A stretch of 64,000 nt of DNA from Muricoccus pecuniae (GCF_014199205.1 NZ_JACIJD010000016.1:1-64000), one strand, 5' to 3'. Positions 16,980 to 27,421 are shown, numbered from the stretch's first letter. Notes: generated from the letters alone by a model not told the origin. Numbers and translations are program-made.

Positions 16980-18308
16980 ATGGTCAAGCTGCCGAGCTGG
17001 GCACGACATCCGATGCTGGCCCTGTGCCCGGTTGTGGCGATGTCCTTGCCCGGTTGTGGGCTGACCATCGAGCAGAGCAGCCGCATCGCCGCGACCGAGC
17101 AGAGCCTCGCGGAGTCCCGCGCGCAGACCGGCCTTCTCCAGCAGCGTGTGAACGAACTCGAAGCCACGCTGGAAGCAGAGCGCCGCGCCGCGGGTGACCT
17201 GGCGGCGATCGAGGGGCGCCTGGGCCGCGCCCGCAGCCTGCTCGCCGCCTCGCAGGCGTCACGCGTGGCTGCCGACCGGAATGCGAGCAGCCTGCGGGCC
17301 AGCATCGCCAATGAGGAGCGGCGTCTCGCGGGTCTGCAAGCGGAGATTGAACAGCTTCAGCAGGCCTCGGGCCAGCACCGGGATACGATCGCCGAGAGGG
17401 AGCGCAATCTCGGCACGCTCCGCGAGCAGGCGGCGGCAGCGGATCAGAGACTCGCGACGCTCCGCGACCAGTCGGCCACCCAGAGCACTCAGCTCTCGGC
17501 GCTGGGCGAGCGGGCCGCCGCCGAGGAGCGGCGCCTCGCCCAGGCGAGCCGCGCCGCCGACGAGGCGGCCGGGCGCGTCCGCGGGCAGGAAGCGCGCGCG
17601 GCCGAGTTGAACGGCCAGATCAACGCGACCCAGCAGCGCCTGGGCGAGCTGCGCGGCACCCTCGCCGGCGCCGAAGCGACGCTGCGGGACCGCCAGAGCG
17701 GGATCGCGCAGGCGCAGTCGGAGCTGTCGCGCCTGACGGCGGCGCGCGAGGAGGCCGCGGGCACCCTGCGCGGCCTGGAGACGAGGATCACGGAGCTGCG
17801 CGGCACGATCGGCGCGGCCGAGCGGCGCCTCGCCGAGCTGCGGGACGGCGCCACCACCGAGGAGCGGCGCCTCCAGGCCGCGCGGGCAGAGGTGCAGGCG
17901 ACCGAGGCGACGCTGGCCGCGCGGCGCACCGCGCTCACCGAGGCGGAGGGCCGGCTGGCGGGCACGACGCGCAGCGCGGAGGAAGCGGGCGAGCGGGTGC
18001 GCGCTCTCCAGGCGCAGGCCCAGCAGGTCTCCGGGGCGAACGAGGCCGAGCGGCAGGAACAGGCGCGGCTGCGCGAGCAGGCGCAGAGCCTTCGGAACGA
18101 GGTGTCCTCCCTCGAGCAGCGCCGCGCCGGGCTCGGGACGCAGATCGCCGAGGCGCAGTCCCGGCTCAACCAGCAGCGCCAGGAACTCACCGAGCTCGGC
18201 GCGCAACTCGCGCGCGAGCGGCAGGCGGTGCAGCGGACGCGCGCGGAGGGCGCAGGCGACGGGGCGCAGCCCGCGCCGGGCGGGGCGGAGAACCCCGCGA
18301 GCCGCTGA
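16980..18308 (+). CDS. Long coiled-coil lipoprotein
   Basis: Not a named family. A 442-residue protein with a signal peptide ending in the lipobox LPGC (about residue 26). Nearly everything after it is continuous heptad-rich helix (LRDQSATQSTQLSALGERA, EERRLAQASRAADEA and repeats of ERRL, RGTL and ELRG). The last 20 residues are Gly/Pro/Ala-rich. It is probably a rod-like protein tethered to a membrane and extending into the periplasm, perhaps as an envelope spacer or organiser. GGGGGG lies about 8 bases upstream of ATG 16980. The arginine- and alanine-rich composition can mimic coiled coils, but the heptad phase is long and steady here. Confidence 0.75.
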   Translation: MVKLPSWARHPMLALCPVVAMSLPGCGLTIEQSSRIAATEQSLAESRAQTGLLQQRVNELEATLEAERRAAGDLAAIEGRLGRARSLLAASQASRVAADRNASSLRASIANEERRLAGLQAEIEQLQQASGQHRDTIAERERNLGTLREQAAAADQRLATLRDQSATQSTQLSALGERAAAEERRLAQASRAADEAAGRVRGQEARAAELNGQINATQQRLGELRGTLAGAEATLRDRQSGIAQAQSELSRLTAAREEAAGTLRGLETRITELRGTIGAAERRLAELRDGATTEERRLQAARAEVQATEATLAARRTALTEAEGRLAGTTRSAEEAGERVRALQAQAQQVSGANEAERQEQARLREQAQSLRNEVSSLEQRRAGLGTQIAEAQSRLNQQRQELTELGAQLARERQAVQRTRAEGAGDGAQPAPGGAENPASR

Positions 18309-18459
18309 GGCGCCCGCGCCCCGGATGCTCCAGTGGTGAGGCCGGGGCCGAGGGTGGAACGAGCGCTGCCCGGCGCCCGCCGCCAGCCGTTGCGGCGTGG
18401 TGAACAGCGGGAAGGCAGGGGGTAGTGCGGGCGGCCTCCCTCGGTCAGCATCGGCCTCC

Positions 18460-19845
18460 ATGGCGTCCCCCCTCAAAGCGCGCGCGATCGTGGACCGGCT
18501 GATCTCCGCCATCGAGGCCGGGCTCATGCGGCCGGGCGAGCGCCTGCCCTCCGTGCGGGAGGGCGCCCGGACGCAGGGCGTCTCCAAGAACACGCTGTCG
18601 GGCGCCTATGACCAGCTCGTCGCCTCCGGGCATCTGGAAGCCAGGCGGGGCGCCGGCTACTTCGTCGCCGCGGGACCGCGGCCCAGCATCCGAAGCCCGG
18701 GGCCCGGGGTGGAGGAGGCGCTGGACCTCGTCTCGCTCCTGCGGGAGCAGACGGAGGCGCGCTACACCGTCAGGCCGGGAGAGGGGCGGCCGCCGCCCGC
18801 CTGGATGGAGGAATCGGAGCTCGGGGTGCATTTCGCGCGCGCCGCGCGGCTGGGCGGCAGCGGCCCGGCCCATGACTACGGCAGCACCTGGGGATACGCG
18901 CCGCTGCGCGAGCGCATCGCCCTCTCCCTCCAGGAGCGATCAATTCCCTGCGCGCCCGAGCAGGTTCTGCTCACCCAGGGCGCCAACCACGCCCTGGACC
19001 TGATCGTCCGGCACATGATCGAGCCTGATGACGCGGTGCTGGTGGACGATCCCGGCTACTACCCGCTCTTCGGCAAGCTGCGCCTCGCGCGGGCGCGGAT
19101 CATCGGCGTGCGGCGGAGGGCGGACGGGCCGGATCTGGAGGACCTCGCGGCCAAGCTGGCGCTCGTCCGCCCGAAGCTCTTCTTCACGCAGTCCCTCGCG
19201 CATAATCCCACCGGCGGCACGCTCTCCCCGGTCGTCGCCCACGGCGTGCTGCAGGCGGCGGAGCGGCACGGCTTCGGGATCGTGGAGGACGACCCCTTCG
19301 CGGACCTCCTGCCCTCCAGCGCCACGCGCCTCGCCGCGCTCGATGGGCTGCGGCGCGTGATGTATGTCGGCACCTTCTCGAAGACGCTCTCCGCCTCCCT
19401 GCGCGTCGGCTTCGTCGCGGGGATGCCTGCCACCATCCAGGCGCTCGCCCACATGAAGCTGCTGACGGTGGTGGCGACGTCGCAGTACGCGGAGCGGATG
19501 GTGGCGGGGCTGATCGCGGGCGGCCAGTATCTCCGCCATCTCCGCCGCCTGCGCGCGCGGGTGGAGCGCGCGACGGACGCGGCCCTCGTCCATCTCGCGG
19601 CGGCCGGCCTGCGCGCCTCGCGCCCGCCCGGCGGCGGGTTCTATCTCTGGGCGCCGCTTCCCCCGGGGATCGAGGAGGCGGCGATCGTTCGGGAGGCCGC
19701 GGCGCGCGGCATCTTCCTCGCGCCCGGCGCGGTGTTCAGCCCGGAGCGCGGGCCGGGCCCCGCCATGCTGCGCCTCAACGTGGCGCATACGGCGGACCCG
19801 CGCTTCCTGGACTTCCTGCGGGAGCGCCTCCGCCGCGCGGCCTGA
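18460..19845 (+). CDS. MocR-type regulator (GntR DNA-binding domain with aminotransferase-like domain)
   Basis: A transcription factor fusing a winged helix (KARAIVDRLISAIEAGLMRPGERLPSVREGA, up to about residue 75) to a fold-type I aminotransferase domain that binds PLP. The PLP lysine is in GTFSKTLSASLR (about residue 308), and the Asn in AHNPTGG and the Asp/Tyr in DDPGYY are present. About 461 residues is normal for MocR proteins. ATG 18460 starts just before the DNA-binding domain; GTG 18397 would add 21 residues. Its target is unknown. It converges on mvaA with only 3 bases between the stops, so it is not obviously the regulator of that gene. Confidence 0.88.
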   Translation: MASPLKARAIVDRLISAIEAGLMRPGERLPSVREGARTQGVSKNTLSGAYDQLVASGHLEARRGAGYFVAAGPRPSIRSPGPGVEEALDLVSLLREQTEARYTVRPGEGRPPPAWMEESELGVHFARAARLGGSGPAHDYGSTWGYAPLRERIALSLQERSIPCAPEQVLLTQGANHALDLIVRHMIEPDDAVLVDDPGYYPLFGKLRLARARIIGVRRRADGPDLEDLAAKLALVRPKLFFTQSLAHNPTGGTLSPVVAHGVLQAAERHGFGIVEDDPFADLLPSSATRLAALDGLRRVMYVGTFSKTLSASLRVGFVAGMPATIQALAHMKLLTVVATSQYAERMVAGLIAGGQYLRHLRRLRARVERATDAALVHLAAAGLRASRPPGGGFYLWAPLPPGIEEAAIVREAAARGIFLAPGAVFSPERGPGPAMLRLNVAHTADPRFLDFLRERLRRAA

Positions 19846-19848
19846 CGC

Positions 19849-21126
19849 TCAGCCGCCGCGCATCCTCTCCAGCTCCGCCACGGCCACGTCCTGGCGGACC
19901 TCCCGCCGCTCCACGAGGATCGCGGCGAGCCGCGCCACCTCCTCGCCGGTTGCGCCGGCGGCGATGGCGACGTTGTTGGCGTGCAGGGCCATGTGCCCCT
20001 TCTGGATGCCCGTGGTGGCCAGGGCCTTCATGGCGCCGAAGTTCTGGGCGAGGCCGACGGCGGCGATGATCCGCGCCAGCTCCGCCGCCGTCGTCACGCC
20101 GAGGATCTTCAGGCAGGCACGGGCGGTGGGGTGGATCTTCGTGGCTCCGCCCACGAGGCCGACGGGCATGGGCAGCTCGATCGAGCCGGCGAGGCCGCCA
20201 TCGGCCGTCACCTCCCAGCTCGTGAGGCTGGAGTAGCGGCCCCGGCGGGCGGCATAGGCGTGGGCGCCCGCCTCCACCGCGCGCGTGTCGTTGCCGGTGG
20301 CCAGCACCACGGCGGAGACGCCGTTCATGACCCCCTTGTTGTGGGTGGCGGCGCGGTACGGATCGGCCTCGGCGAAGTGGTAGGCGGAGATCATGCCGTC
20401 GCGCACCGCCTCCCCGCCGATCGCCTCGGCCGTCCAGGTGGCGCGGGCGCGGGCGAGGCGGCGGTCGGCGAGGTTGGAGAGGATGCGGAGGAAGACCTTG
20501 CCGCCCGTCCAGGACTCGATCTCCGGCGCGAGCTTCTCGGCCATGGTGTTCACGGTGTTGGCGCCCATGGCGTCGCGCGTGTCGACGATCAGGTGCGTCA
20601 CCACCATCGGCCCGCCGCGGGAGTCGATGACGCGCACCTCCAGGTCGCGGAAGCCGCCGCCGAGCTTCACGAGCATCGGGTCGCAGCCGTTGCAGATGGC
20701 GGCGATCTCCTCGCGCCGCTCGAGGATGCGCAGCCGCGCGTTCTCCGGGTCCGTCACGCCGGTGAGCTGCACCTGCGCGATCATCAGGTTGCCCGAGAGG
20801 GAGGTGACGAAGCCGCCGGAATCGTAGCACTGGCGCGCGGAGTTGCAGACGGCGGCAACGACGGAGGACTCCTCCGTCGCCATCGGCACGAGCACGTCGC
20901 GCCCGTCCACGCGCATGTTGGTGGCGACGCCGATCGGGATGGAGAGGGTCGCGACCACGTTCTCGATCATGTGGTCGGCCAGGTGCGGGTCGATGTTCCC
21001 CGGCGCGGCGAGCTGGGCGGCGGTGGCCTCGTCCAGCCCGGAGAAGGCGGCCACGGCCTCCAGCCGCTCGGCCGTGCTCATGCGGTGGAAGCCGGGGATG
21101 CGGGAGGTGAGATTACTGATCGACAT
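19849..21126 (-). CDS. mvaA: Hydroxymethylglutaryl-CoA reductase, class II (degradative type)
   Basis: Interconverts mevalonate and HMG-CoA with NAD(P)(H). In bacteria with the MEP pathway, class II enzymes serve mevalonate breakdown. The catalytic set is visible: Glu in ATEESS (about residue 85), Lys in HNKG (264), Asp in GNDTR (280) and His in KGHMALHA (378). The nucleotide site DAMGANTVNTM is at about 185-195. The 425-residue length is right for class II. It is the second gene after a Bug receptor on the minus strand, 52 bases apart, so a mevalonate-like acid could be the substrate of that receptor. No HMG-CoA lyase is in the window. Confidence 0.93.
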   Translation of the reverse strand: MSISNLTSRIPGFHRMSTAERLEAVAAFSGLDEATAAQLAAPGNIDPHLADHMIENVVATLSIPIGVATNMRVDGRDVLVPMATEESSVVAAVCNSARQCYDSGGFVTSLSGNLMIAQVQLTGVTDPENARLRILERREEIAAICNGCDPMLVKLGGGFRDLEVRVIDSRGGPMVVTHLIVDTRDAMGANTVNTMAEKLAPEIESWTGGKVFLRILSNLADRRLARARATWTAEAIGGEAVRDGMISAYHFAEADPYRAATHNKGVMNGVSAVVLATGNDTRAVEAGAHAYAARRGRYSSLTSWEVTADGGLAGSIELPMPVGLVGGATKIHPTARACLKILGVTTAAELARIIAAVGLAQNFGAMKALATTGIQKGHMALHANNVAIAAGATGEEVARLAAILVERREVRQDVAVAELERMRGG

Positions 21127-21178
21127 GGGGCGGTTCCGGTGCGGTGGTCGGCGTGATGTGAGGGAGGGGAGGGGCCGC

Positions 21179-22144
21179 CTATTCGAGCCTGATGTTCCCC
21201 TCGCGGATCACGTCGCCCCAGCGGCGCGTGTCGTCGGCCAGCGCCGCGCGCAGCATCGCAGCGTCGCCGCTGACGAGCTCGACGCCCTGCTCGGCCATGC
21301 GCGCGCGGAGCGCCGGGTCGGAGGTGGCGGCCCTCAGGGCGGCCGCGGCGCGGGCAACCACCGGGGCGGGCGTGCCGGCCGGGGCGAAGAGGCCCTGCCA
21401 GAAGAAGACCTCGAAGCCCGGCAGGATCTCTGCGATGGGCGGCAGCTCCGGGAAGCCGGGGATGGGCGCGCTCGCGGTCACGGCGAGCCCGCGCGTGCCA
21501 CCGTCGGACAGCGTGGTCTTCGCCTCCTGGATCGCCTGGAACACCGCGTGCACCCGGCCCTGGCGCAGGTCCAGCGCCGCCGGCGCGCCGCCGCGATAGG
21601 GGACGTGGACGATGTCGACGCCCGCCCTGGCGCGGAACATCTCCAGCGCCAGGTGGCTGACCGAGCCGGTGCCGGGCGAGCCGAAGAGCACCTTCCCCGG
21701 ATTGGCCTTGCAGTAGGCGATCAGCTCCGCCGTGTTCCGCACGGGAAGGGCGGGATTGACGTGCAGGATGAAGGGCGTGCGGAAGACCATGCCGACGGGA
21801 TCGAGCTCCTTGCCGGGATCCTTCGGCGTGAGGTTGGGCTGGAGCGTCTGGTTGATGGCGAGGGTGGTCGTGCCCATGACGAGGGTGTAGCCGTCCGGCC
21901 GTGCCCGCGCGCCATAGGTGGCGGCGACGGAGGTGGCCGCACCCGGCCTGTTCTCGACCACCACGGGCTGGCCGAGCTGGCGCGACATCGGCTCGGCGAC
22001 GGCGCGCGACGCCAGGTCGGTGACGCCGCCGGGCGGGTAGCCCTCGACGATGGTCACAGGGCGGTCCGGCCAGCCCGGCTGCTGGGCGCGCGCGGCGAGC
22101 GCCGGCAGGGCGAGGGCGGAGCCGAGGAGGAGGCGACGGTTCAT
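21179..22144 (-). CDS. Bug/TctC-family periplasmic substrate-binding protein
   Basis: A solute receptor of the tripartite tricarboxylate transporter family, 321 residues. It has an N-terminal signal (MNRRLLLGSALALPALAARA) followed by QPGWPDRPVTIVEGYPPGG, then GAATSVAATYGARARPDGYTL, all typical Bug landmarks. The membrane partners TctA and TctB are not nearby, as is common for Bug genes in this lineage. It precedes mvaA in a likely two-gene operon, so the ligand may be an organic acid connected to mevalonate metabolism. This is inference from position. Confidence 0.9.
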   Translation of the reverse strand: MNRRLLLGSALALPALAARAQQPGWPDRPVTIVEGYPPGGVTDLASRAVAEPMSRQLGQPVVVENRPGAATSVAATYGARARPDGYTLVMGTTTLAINQTLQPNLTPKDPGKELDPVGMVFRTPFILHVNPALPVRNTAELIAYCKANPGKVLFGSPGTGSVSHLALEMFRARAGVDIVHVPYRGGAPAALDLRQGRVHAVFQAIQEAKTTLSDGGTRGLAVTASAPIPGFPELPPIAEILPGFEVFFWQGLFAPAGTPAPVVARAAAALRAATSDPALRARMAEQGVELVSGDAAMLRAALADDTRRWGDVIREGNIRLE

Positions 22145-22443
22145 GGCTGGACGTTTCCCGTTGGTCTCGTTCGTTGCCGGAAGGGTGTGCCGCGGCCGGG
22201 CCGAGGGAAAGGGACAGTTCGGGGCAATCCGGCGGGCACTGTCCCAGCGGGAGGCCTGGGACAGATGCCGCCTCCTCAACCTGGGCGAGCGGGGTTCGGC
22301 CCCGGCGCGAGCCCCTGCTCGCCGGCCGCTCCCGCGCCGTGGCCCCATATCAGGGGCACTCGCTCGACAGCCTCAATCCAGGGGTGGGGAAAGGGCGTTA
22401 GCCCCTCCAGGGACCGCCCGGGCGGTCCGCGTGGAGGAGCCGC

Positions 22444-22833
22444 ATGCGTAGCCCGACCGTCCCCTTGCGAAAGCCCGCCAGCCCCGCGCGGCCGGGCCAT
22501 GCCCGCCTGGAGAGGATCGCGCGGGCGTTCGACAGCCGGTGGCGCATCCCCGGCACCGGCATCCGGTTCGGCGCGGACGCCTTGCTGAGCCTGATCCCGG
22601 GCGTCGGGCCGATCGTCCCGACGGCGGTGTCGGCTTATCTCATCTGGGAGGCCCGCCGGCTCGGCGTGCCTGTCGGGACGCTTCTGCGCATGGCCGCCAA
22701 TGTCGGCCTCGACGCGCTGATCAGCGCGGTGCCCGTCGCGGGCTCCGTCGGCGACGTCTTCTTCCGCGCCAACCTCCGCAACATGGAGCTCCTGCGCCGC
22801 CACCTCGACCGGCAGGAGCCTTCGCCGGGCTAG
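22444..22833 (+). CDS. DUF4112 small membrane-associated protein
   Basis: A 129-residue DUF4112 protein. The domain core is RIARAFDSRWRIPGTGIRFG and DALLSLIPGVGPIVPTAVSAYL, followed by a second hydrophobic hairpin (NVGLDALISAVPVAGSVGDVFF) and a charged C-terminal helix. Two hydrophobic segments suggest a monotopic or two-pass membrane protein. Function of the family is not known. GGAGG lies just before the ATG. Confidence 0.9.
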   Translation: MRSPTVPLRKPASPARPGHARLERIARAFDSRWRIPGTGIRFGADALLSLIPGVGPIVPTAVSAYLIWEARRLGVPVGTLLRMAANVGLDALISAVPVAGSVGDVFFRANLRNMELLRRHLDRQEPSPG

Positions 22834-22897
22834 GCCGGGACTCGCGCGCGGCGGACCCGCGCAGCACCCCGGCGGGGGCGCGGGAGGGCCGGGCGCG

Positions 22898-23857
22898 TCA
22901 GGACACGAACTCGTCCCTGTACTGGCGGACCACCCCGTCGAAATCCGCGTCCCGGCGGAAGCCGAGGCCGAGGAGCCGGTCCACCTCGAAATCGCCGGGC
23001 CAGGAGAGGACGATCCCGGCGATTCGTTCGTCTCGCCGCTCGGTGACGAGGGCGCGCGCGGCGGGGCCGCCCACGCGCTCGAGGCTGGCGAGCATCTCCG
23101 CCGGCGTCACGCAGATGCCGGGCAGGTTCAGCACGCGCCAGGCGCCGATGCGCCCGCCATCCAGCGCCATCGCGTGCACGAGATTCGCGACCACCGTGTC
23201 CGGCGAGGAGAGCCACAGCCGCGTGCCCATCGGCACCGGCAGGTTCGAGGGCTGGCCCGCCAGCGGCTCGCGGATGATCCCGCTGGCGAAGGAGGAGGTG
23301 GCGGAGTTCGGCTTCCCCGGGCGGACCACGATGGTGGGCAGGCGGCAGGCGCGGCCGTCCACGAAGCCCTTGCGGGAGTAGTCGTTCACCAGCAGCTCGC
23401 CCATCGCCTTCTGCGCGCCGTAGGAGGAGGCAGGCATGACCGCCGTCGCCTCCGGCACCACCTCCGGCAGGGCCCCGCCGAAGACGGCGACGGAGCTGGC
23501 GAAGACGAAGCGCGGCGCCCTGCCCGTGGCCCGCGCGGCCTCCAGCAGCGCGCGGGTGCCGTCGAGGTTCACGCGCATGCCGAGGTCGAAGTCCTCCTCC
23601 GACCCGCCGCTCAGCACGGCGGCGAGGTGATAGACGCCGGCCGTCTCCGCTCCGATCACCTCCCGCGCGAAGGCGGGATCGGCGATGTCGCCCACCACGG
23701 AGGCGACGCGCGGGTCGTCCACCGGGCTCGGCGCGAGATCGACGGAGAGGATGCCGTCGAAGGCCGGCAGCCCGCCCTCCGCGCCGCGCAGGGCCAGCAG
23801 CGCGCGGGTGAGCCGGCTGCCCAGGAAGCCGGCCCCGCCGGTGATGACGATCCTCAT
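22898..23857 (-). CDS. denD: D-erythronate dehydrogenase (DenD-like, short-chain dehydrogenase/epimerase fold)
   Basis: Oxidises D-erythronate to 2-oxo-D-erythronate with NAD+ in the acid-sugar pathway described for DUF1537 clusters. The 319-residue protein has the nucleotide motif TGGAGFLG (6-13) and the catalytic Ser near FASSVAVFG (about 119-127) with Tyr146 and Lys150 in YGAQK. ACRLPTIVVRPGKPN and the substrate region SSFASGIIREPLAG are typical of the DenD branch of NAD-dependent epimerases. It is last in the minus-strand operon with the kinase and L-threonate dehydrogenase, which supports this over a generic sugar epimerase. Confidence 0.85.
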   Translation of the reverse strand: MRIVITGGAGFLGSRLTRALLALRGAEGGLPAFDGILSVDLAPSPVDDPRVASVVGDIADPAFAREVIGAETAGVYHLAAVLSGGSEEDFDLGMRVNLDGTRALLEAARATGRAPRFVFASSVAVFGGALPEVVPEATAVMPASSYGAQKAMGELLVNDYSRKGFVDGRACRLPTIVVRPGKPNSATSSFASGIIREPLAGQPSNLPVPMGTRLWLSSPDTVVANLVHAMALDGGRIGAWRVLNLPGICVTPAEMLASLERVGGPAARALVTERRDERIAGIVLSWPGDFEVDRLLGLGFRRDADFDGVVRQYRDEFVS

Positions 23858-23867
23858 GCTTCCCCTC

Positions 23868-25121
23868 TCATGCTGCCGCTTGCGCCTCGAAGAAGAAGCG
23901 CTCCCCGCCGAAATTGCCGGATTTCAGCGCAAGGGAGAGCGGCCTGCCCACCGCCCGCACCCAGGGCACGCCCGGCGCGATCTGCGGGCCGATATGGAAC
24001 CCGCCGATGCCGAGCGACTGGGTGACGACGCCGGAGGTCTCGCCGCCGGCGACGATGAAGCGCTCGAAGCCCTCCTCCATCAGGCGCCGCGCCAGGGCGC
24101 CGAAGACGCGCTCCACCGCCGCGCTGGCCTCCGCCGCGCCGAAGCGGTCCTGCACCGCCTTCACGCCCTCGGGCGGCATCGTCGCGTAAATCAGGGGCGC
24201 GAGGCCGTCGCGCGGCTGCGCCGCGGCCCAGCCGGCCAGCTCCGCGGTATAGCCGGCATCCAGGAGGCAGCGCTCGACCGAGACGGGAAGGGCGGGCGCG
24301 GCGGCGCGGTAGGCGGCGACCTGCGCGTTGGTCATCCCCGAGCAGGAGCCGGAGAGGATCACCGCGCGCCCGCCGGAAGGGCGGCCCTCGGCCGCGGCAT
24401 CGGCCACGCCGCGCTGACCGCCGCCCCAGCCACGGGCCATGCCGTCCGCCAGGCCGGAGCCGCCCGTGACGAGCCGCATGTCCGACACGGCCTGGCCGAT
24501 CACCGCCAGGTGCGCGTCGTCCAGCGCGTCGAGCACGGCGTAGCGGAAGCCGCTCGCCCTCATCTCCGCGAGCGCGCTGTGCAGCGCGGCCGCGCCCCTG
24601 TCGATCACGCCGTGCGGCACGTTGCCGCTGCGGCCGCGGGACTGGGCGTCCATCAGGCGCAAGAGATTGCTGTCGGTCATCGGCGTGACGGGGTGGTGCC
24701 GCATGCCGGATTCGTGCAGCGGCACGCCGTTCACGAAGAGATAGCCGTTGTAGATCGTGCGCCCGTTCACCGGCAGGGCCGGGCAGACGACGGTGAAGTC
24801 CTCGCCCAGCGCGTCGAGCAGCGCGTCGGTCACCGGCCCGATATTGCCCCGCGGCGTGCTGTCGAAGGTGGAGCAGTACTTGAAGAAGAACTGTGGGCAG
24901 CCCCGCCCGCGCAGCCATTCCAGCGATGCCAGGCTCTCCGCGACCGCCCTCTCCACGGGGCAGGAACGGGACTTCAGGCTGATGACCACCGCATCCGCCT
25001 CCACCGGGAGATCGTCGGGCGGGACGCCGTTGAGCTGGACGGTGCGCAGCCCGTTCGCGACGAGGAAGCCCGCGATGTCGGTCGCGCCGGTGAAGTCGTC
25101 GGCGATGACGCCCAGGCGCAT
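23868..25121 (-). CDS. otnK: 3-oxo-tetronate 4-kinase (DUF1537 four-carbon acid sugar kinase)
   Basis: Phosphorylates 3-oxo-L-threonate or 3-oxo-D-erythronate at C4 with ATP. The N-terminal domain begins GVIADDFTGATDIAGFL, the hallmark of DUF1537 kinases. The middle has FKYCSTFDSTPRGNIGPV and the C-terminal nucleotide-binding domain has FIVAGGETSGVV and LALKSGNFGG. Length 417 is standard. ATG 25121 is 2 bases after the stop of the upstream dehydrogenase gene, so the two are probably co-translated. A second DUF1537 kinase at 61843 shares this architecture but is not clustered with pathway genes. Confidence 0.92.
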   Translation of the reverse strand: MRLGVIADDFTGATDIAGFLVANGLRTVQLNGVPPDDLPVEADAVVISLKSRSCPVERAVAESLASLEWLRGRGCPQFFFKYCSTFDSTPRGNIGPVTDALLDALGEDFTVVCPALPVNGRTIYNGYLFVNGVPLHESGMRHHPVTPMTDSNLLRLMDAQSRGRSGNVPHGVIDRGAAALHSALAEMRASGFRYAVLDALDDAHLAVIGQAVSDMRLVTGGSGLADGMARGWGGGQRGVADAAAEGRPSGGRAVILSGSCSGMTNAQVAAYRAAAPALPVSVERCLLDAGYTAELAGWAAAQPRDGLAPLIYATMPPEGVKAVQDRFGAAEASAAVERVFGALARRLMEEGFERFIVAGGETSGVVTQSLGIGGFHIGPQIAPGVPWVRAVGRPLSLALKSGNFGGERFFFEAQAAA

Positions 25122-25123
25122 GC

Positions 25124-26032
25124 TCAGCCCCTCCGCACGCCCGGCAGGTCGATGCCGGCGAAGGTCTTGATCACGGCGGCGTCGTCCTCGCGCCCGAAGC
25201 CGGCATTGCTGGCATTGGCGAACATCGCATAGGCCGTGCTGGCGAGCGGCAGGGGGAAGTTCAGCGACAGCGCGGTCTCCGTGACCAGGCGGAGGTCCTT
25301 GACGAAGATGTCCACGGCGGAGTGCGGCGTGTAGTCGCCATCGACGACGTGCTTCATCCGGTTCTCGAACATCCAGCTGTTGCCGGCGGCATGGGTGACC
25401 ACCTCGTACATCGTGTCGAGCGGGATGCCGGCGCGGGCGGCCAGCGCCATGGCCTCCGCCCCCGCCGCGATGTGCACGCCGGCCAGGAGCTGGTGGACGA
25501 TCTTCACCGTCGCGCCCAGCCCGATCTCCTCGCCGACTTCGTAGACCTTGCCGGCCACCGCATCGAGCACCGGGCGGAGCCGGTCGAAGGCGGCGCGCGG
25601 GCCGGCGGCCATCACGGTCATCTCCCCCGCGCCCGCCTTGGCCGCCCCGCCCGAGACGGGTGCGTCCAGCATGAGCAGGCCCATTGCCTGCAGCTCGGCG
25701 GCGAGGGCGCGCGAATCGGCGGCCGAGATGGTGGAGGACACCATCACCCCGGCCCCCGGCCGCAGCTTCGGCGCGATTCCCCTGGGGCCGAAGAGCGCGT
25801 CCCGGCACTGGGCCGCGTTGACCACCAGCAGCAGCACCGCGTCGAGATCCCCGGCGAAGGCGAGGCCGTCGGCGCCGCCATCCTCGGCGCCCGCCTCCCG
25901 CAGCGCCTGGCAGGCGGCGGGGTTGAGGTCGATGCCATAGGTGGCGAGCCCGGCCGCGATGCAGGAGCGCGCGGCGCCCATGCCCATGGAGCCCAGGCCG
26001 ACCACGCAGACGCGATACCGGTTGCTGTCCAT
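25124..26032 (-). CDS. ltnD: L-threonate dehydrogenase (beta-hydroxyacid dehydrogenase family)
   Basis: NAD-dependent oxidation of L-threonate at C2. A 302-residue beta-hydroxyacid dehydrogenase with the dinucleotide site VVGLGSMGMGAA (10-21), the substrate-binding DAPVSGGAAKAGAGEMTVM segment and the catalytic Lys in TVKIVHQLL. It is first in an operon with otnK and denD, which points to LtnD rather than 3-hydroxyisobutyrate or tartronate semialdehyde reductase. The product needs the OtnI isomerase before OtnK can act; otnI is not in this window. ATG 26032 gives a normal N-terminus. Confidence 0.88.
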   Translation of the reverse strand: MDSNRYRVCVVGLGSMGMGAARSCIAAGLATYGIDLNPAACQALREAGAEDGGADGLAFAGDLDAVLLLVVNAAQCRDALFGPRGIAPKLRPGAGVMVSSTISAADSRALAAELQAMGLLMLDAPVSGGAAKAGAGEMTVMAAGPRAAFDRLRPVLDAVAGKVYEVGEEIGLGATVKIVHQLLAGVHIAAGAEAMALAARAGIPLDTMYEVVTHAAGNSWMFENRMKHVVDGDYTPHSAVDIFVKDLRLVTETALSLNFPLPLASTAYAMFANASNAGFGREDDAAVIKTFAGIDLPGVRRG

Positions 26033-26190
26033 CCCCGGCGCCTCCCGACATTGTCCCGCTTCTTGCCGACACGTCCGGTCGGCTTCTCGCCGCACGCCCC
26101 GTCGGCGCTGGCGGGGTGCGCCGGAGTGCAGCCCGTTTCGGGGAAACGGGCAAGGGCGCCCCGGCCGTGCCGCCCGGCCCGCAAAGCCTG

Positions 26191-26220
26191 TTGCAAGGAT
26201 GCAGCGGTGGTGCGTAGGCT
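26191..26220 (+). promoter_or_regulatory. Candidate promoter for the sugar-acid ABC operon
   Basis: TTGCAA (26191-26196), an 18-base spacer and TAGGCT (26215-26220) lie about 75 bases before the ATPase gene, in the divergent gap with ltnD. The match to the sigma-70 consensus is moderate. A GGGAGG-preceded 12-codon frame (26248-26286) lies between it and the gene. Confidence 0.4.
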
Positions 26221-26295
26221 TGCGGCAACGAAGAGGGAGGCCGTCACATGCCGCGGATGCGGTTGCACGCTGCCGTGCGGAGCTAGCGGCGCCTC

Positions 26296-27378
<1,083 letters not shown>

Positions 27379-27421
27379 GGGCTGGGGCGGCGGAAACGGC
27401 GGTCGAGGAGGAAATGAGACA

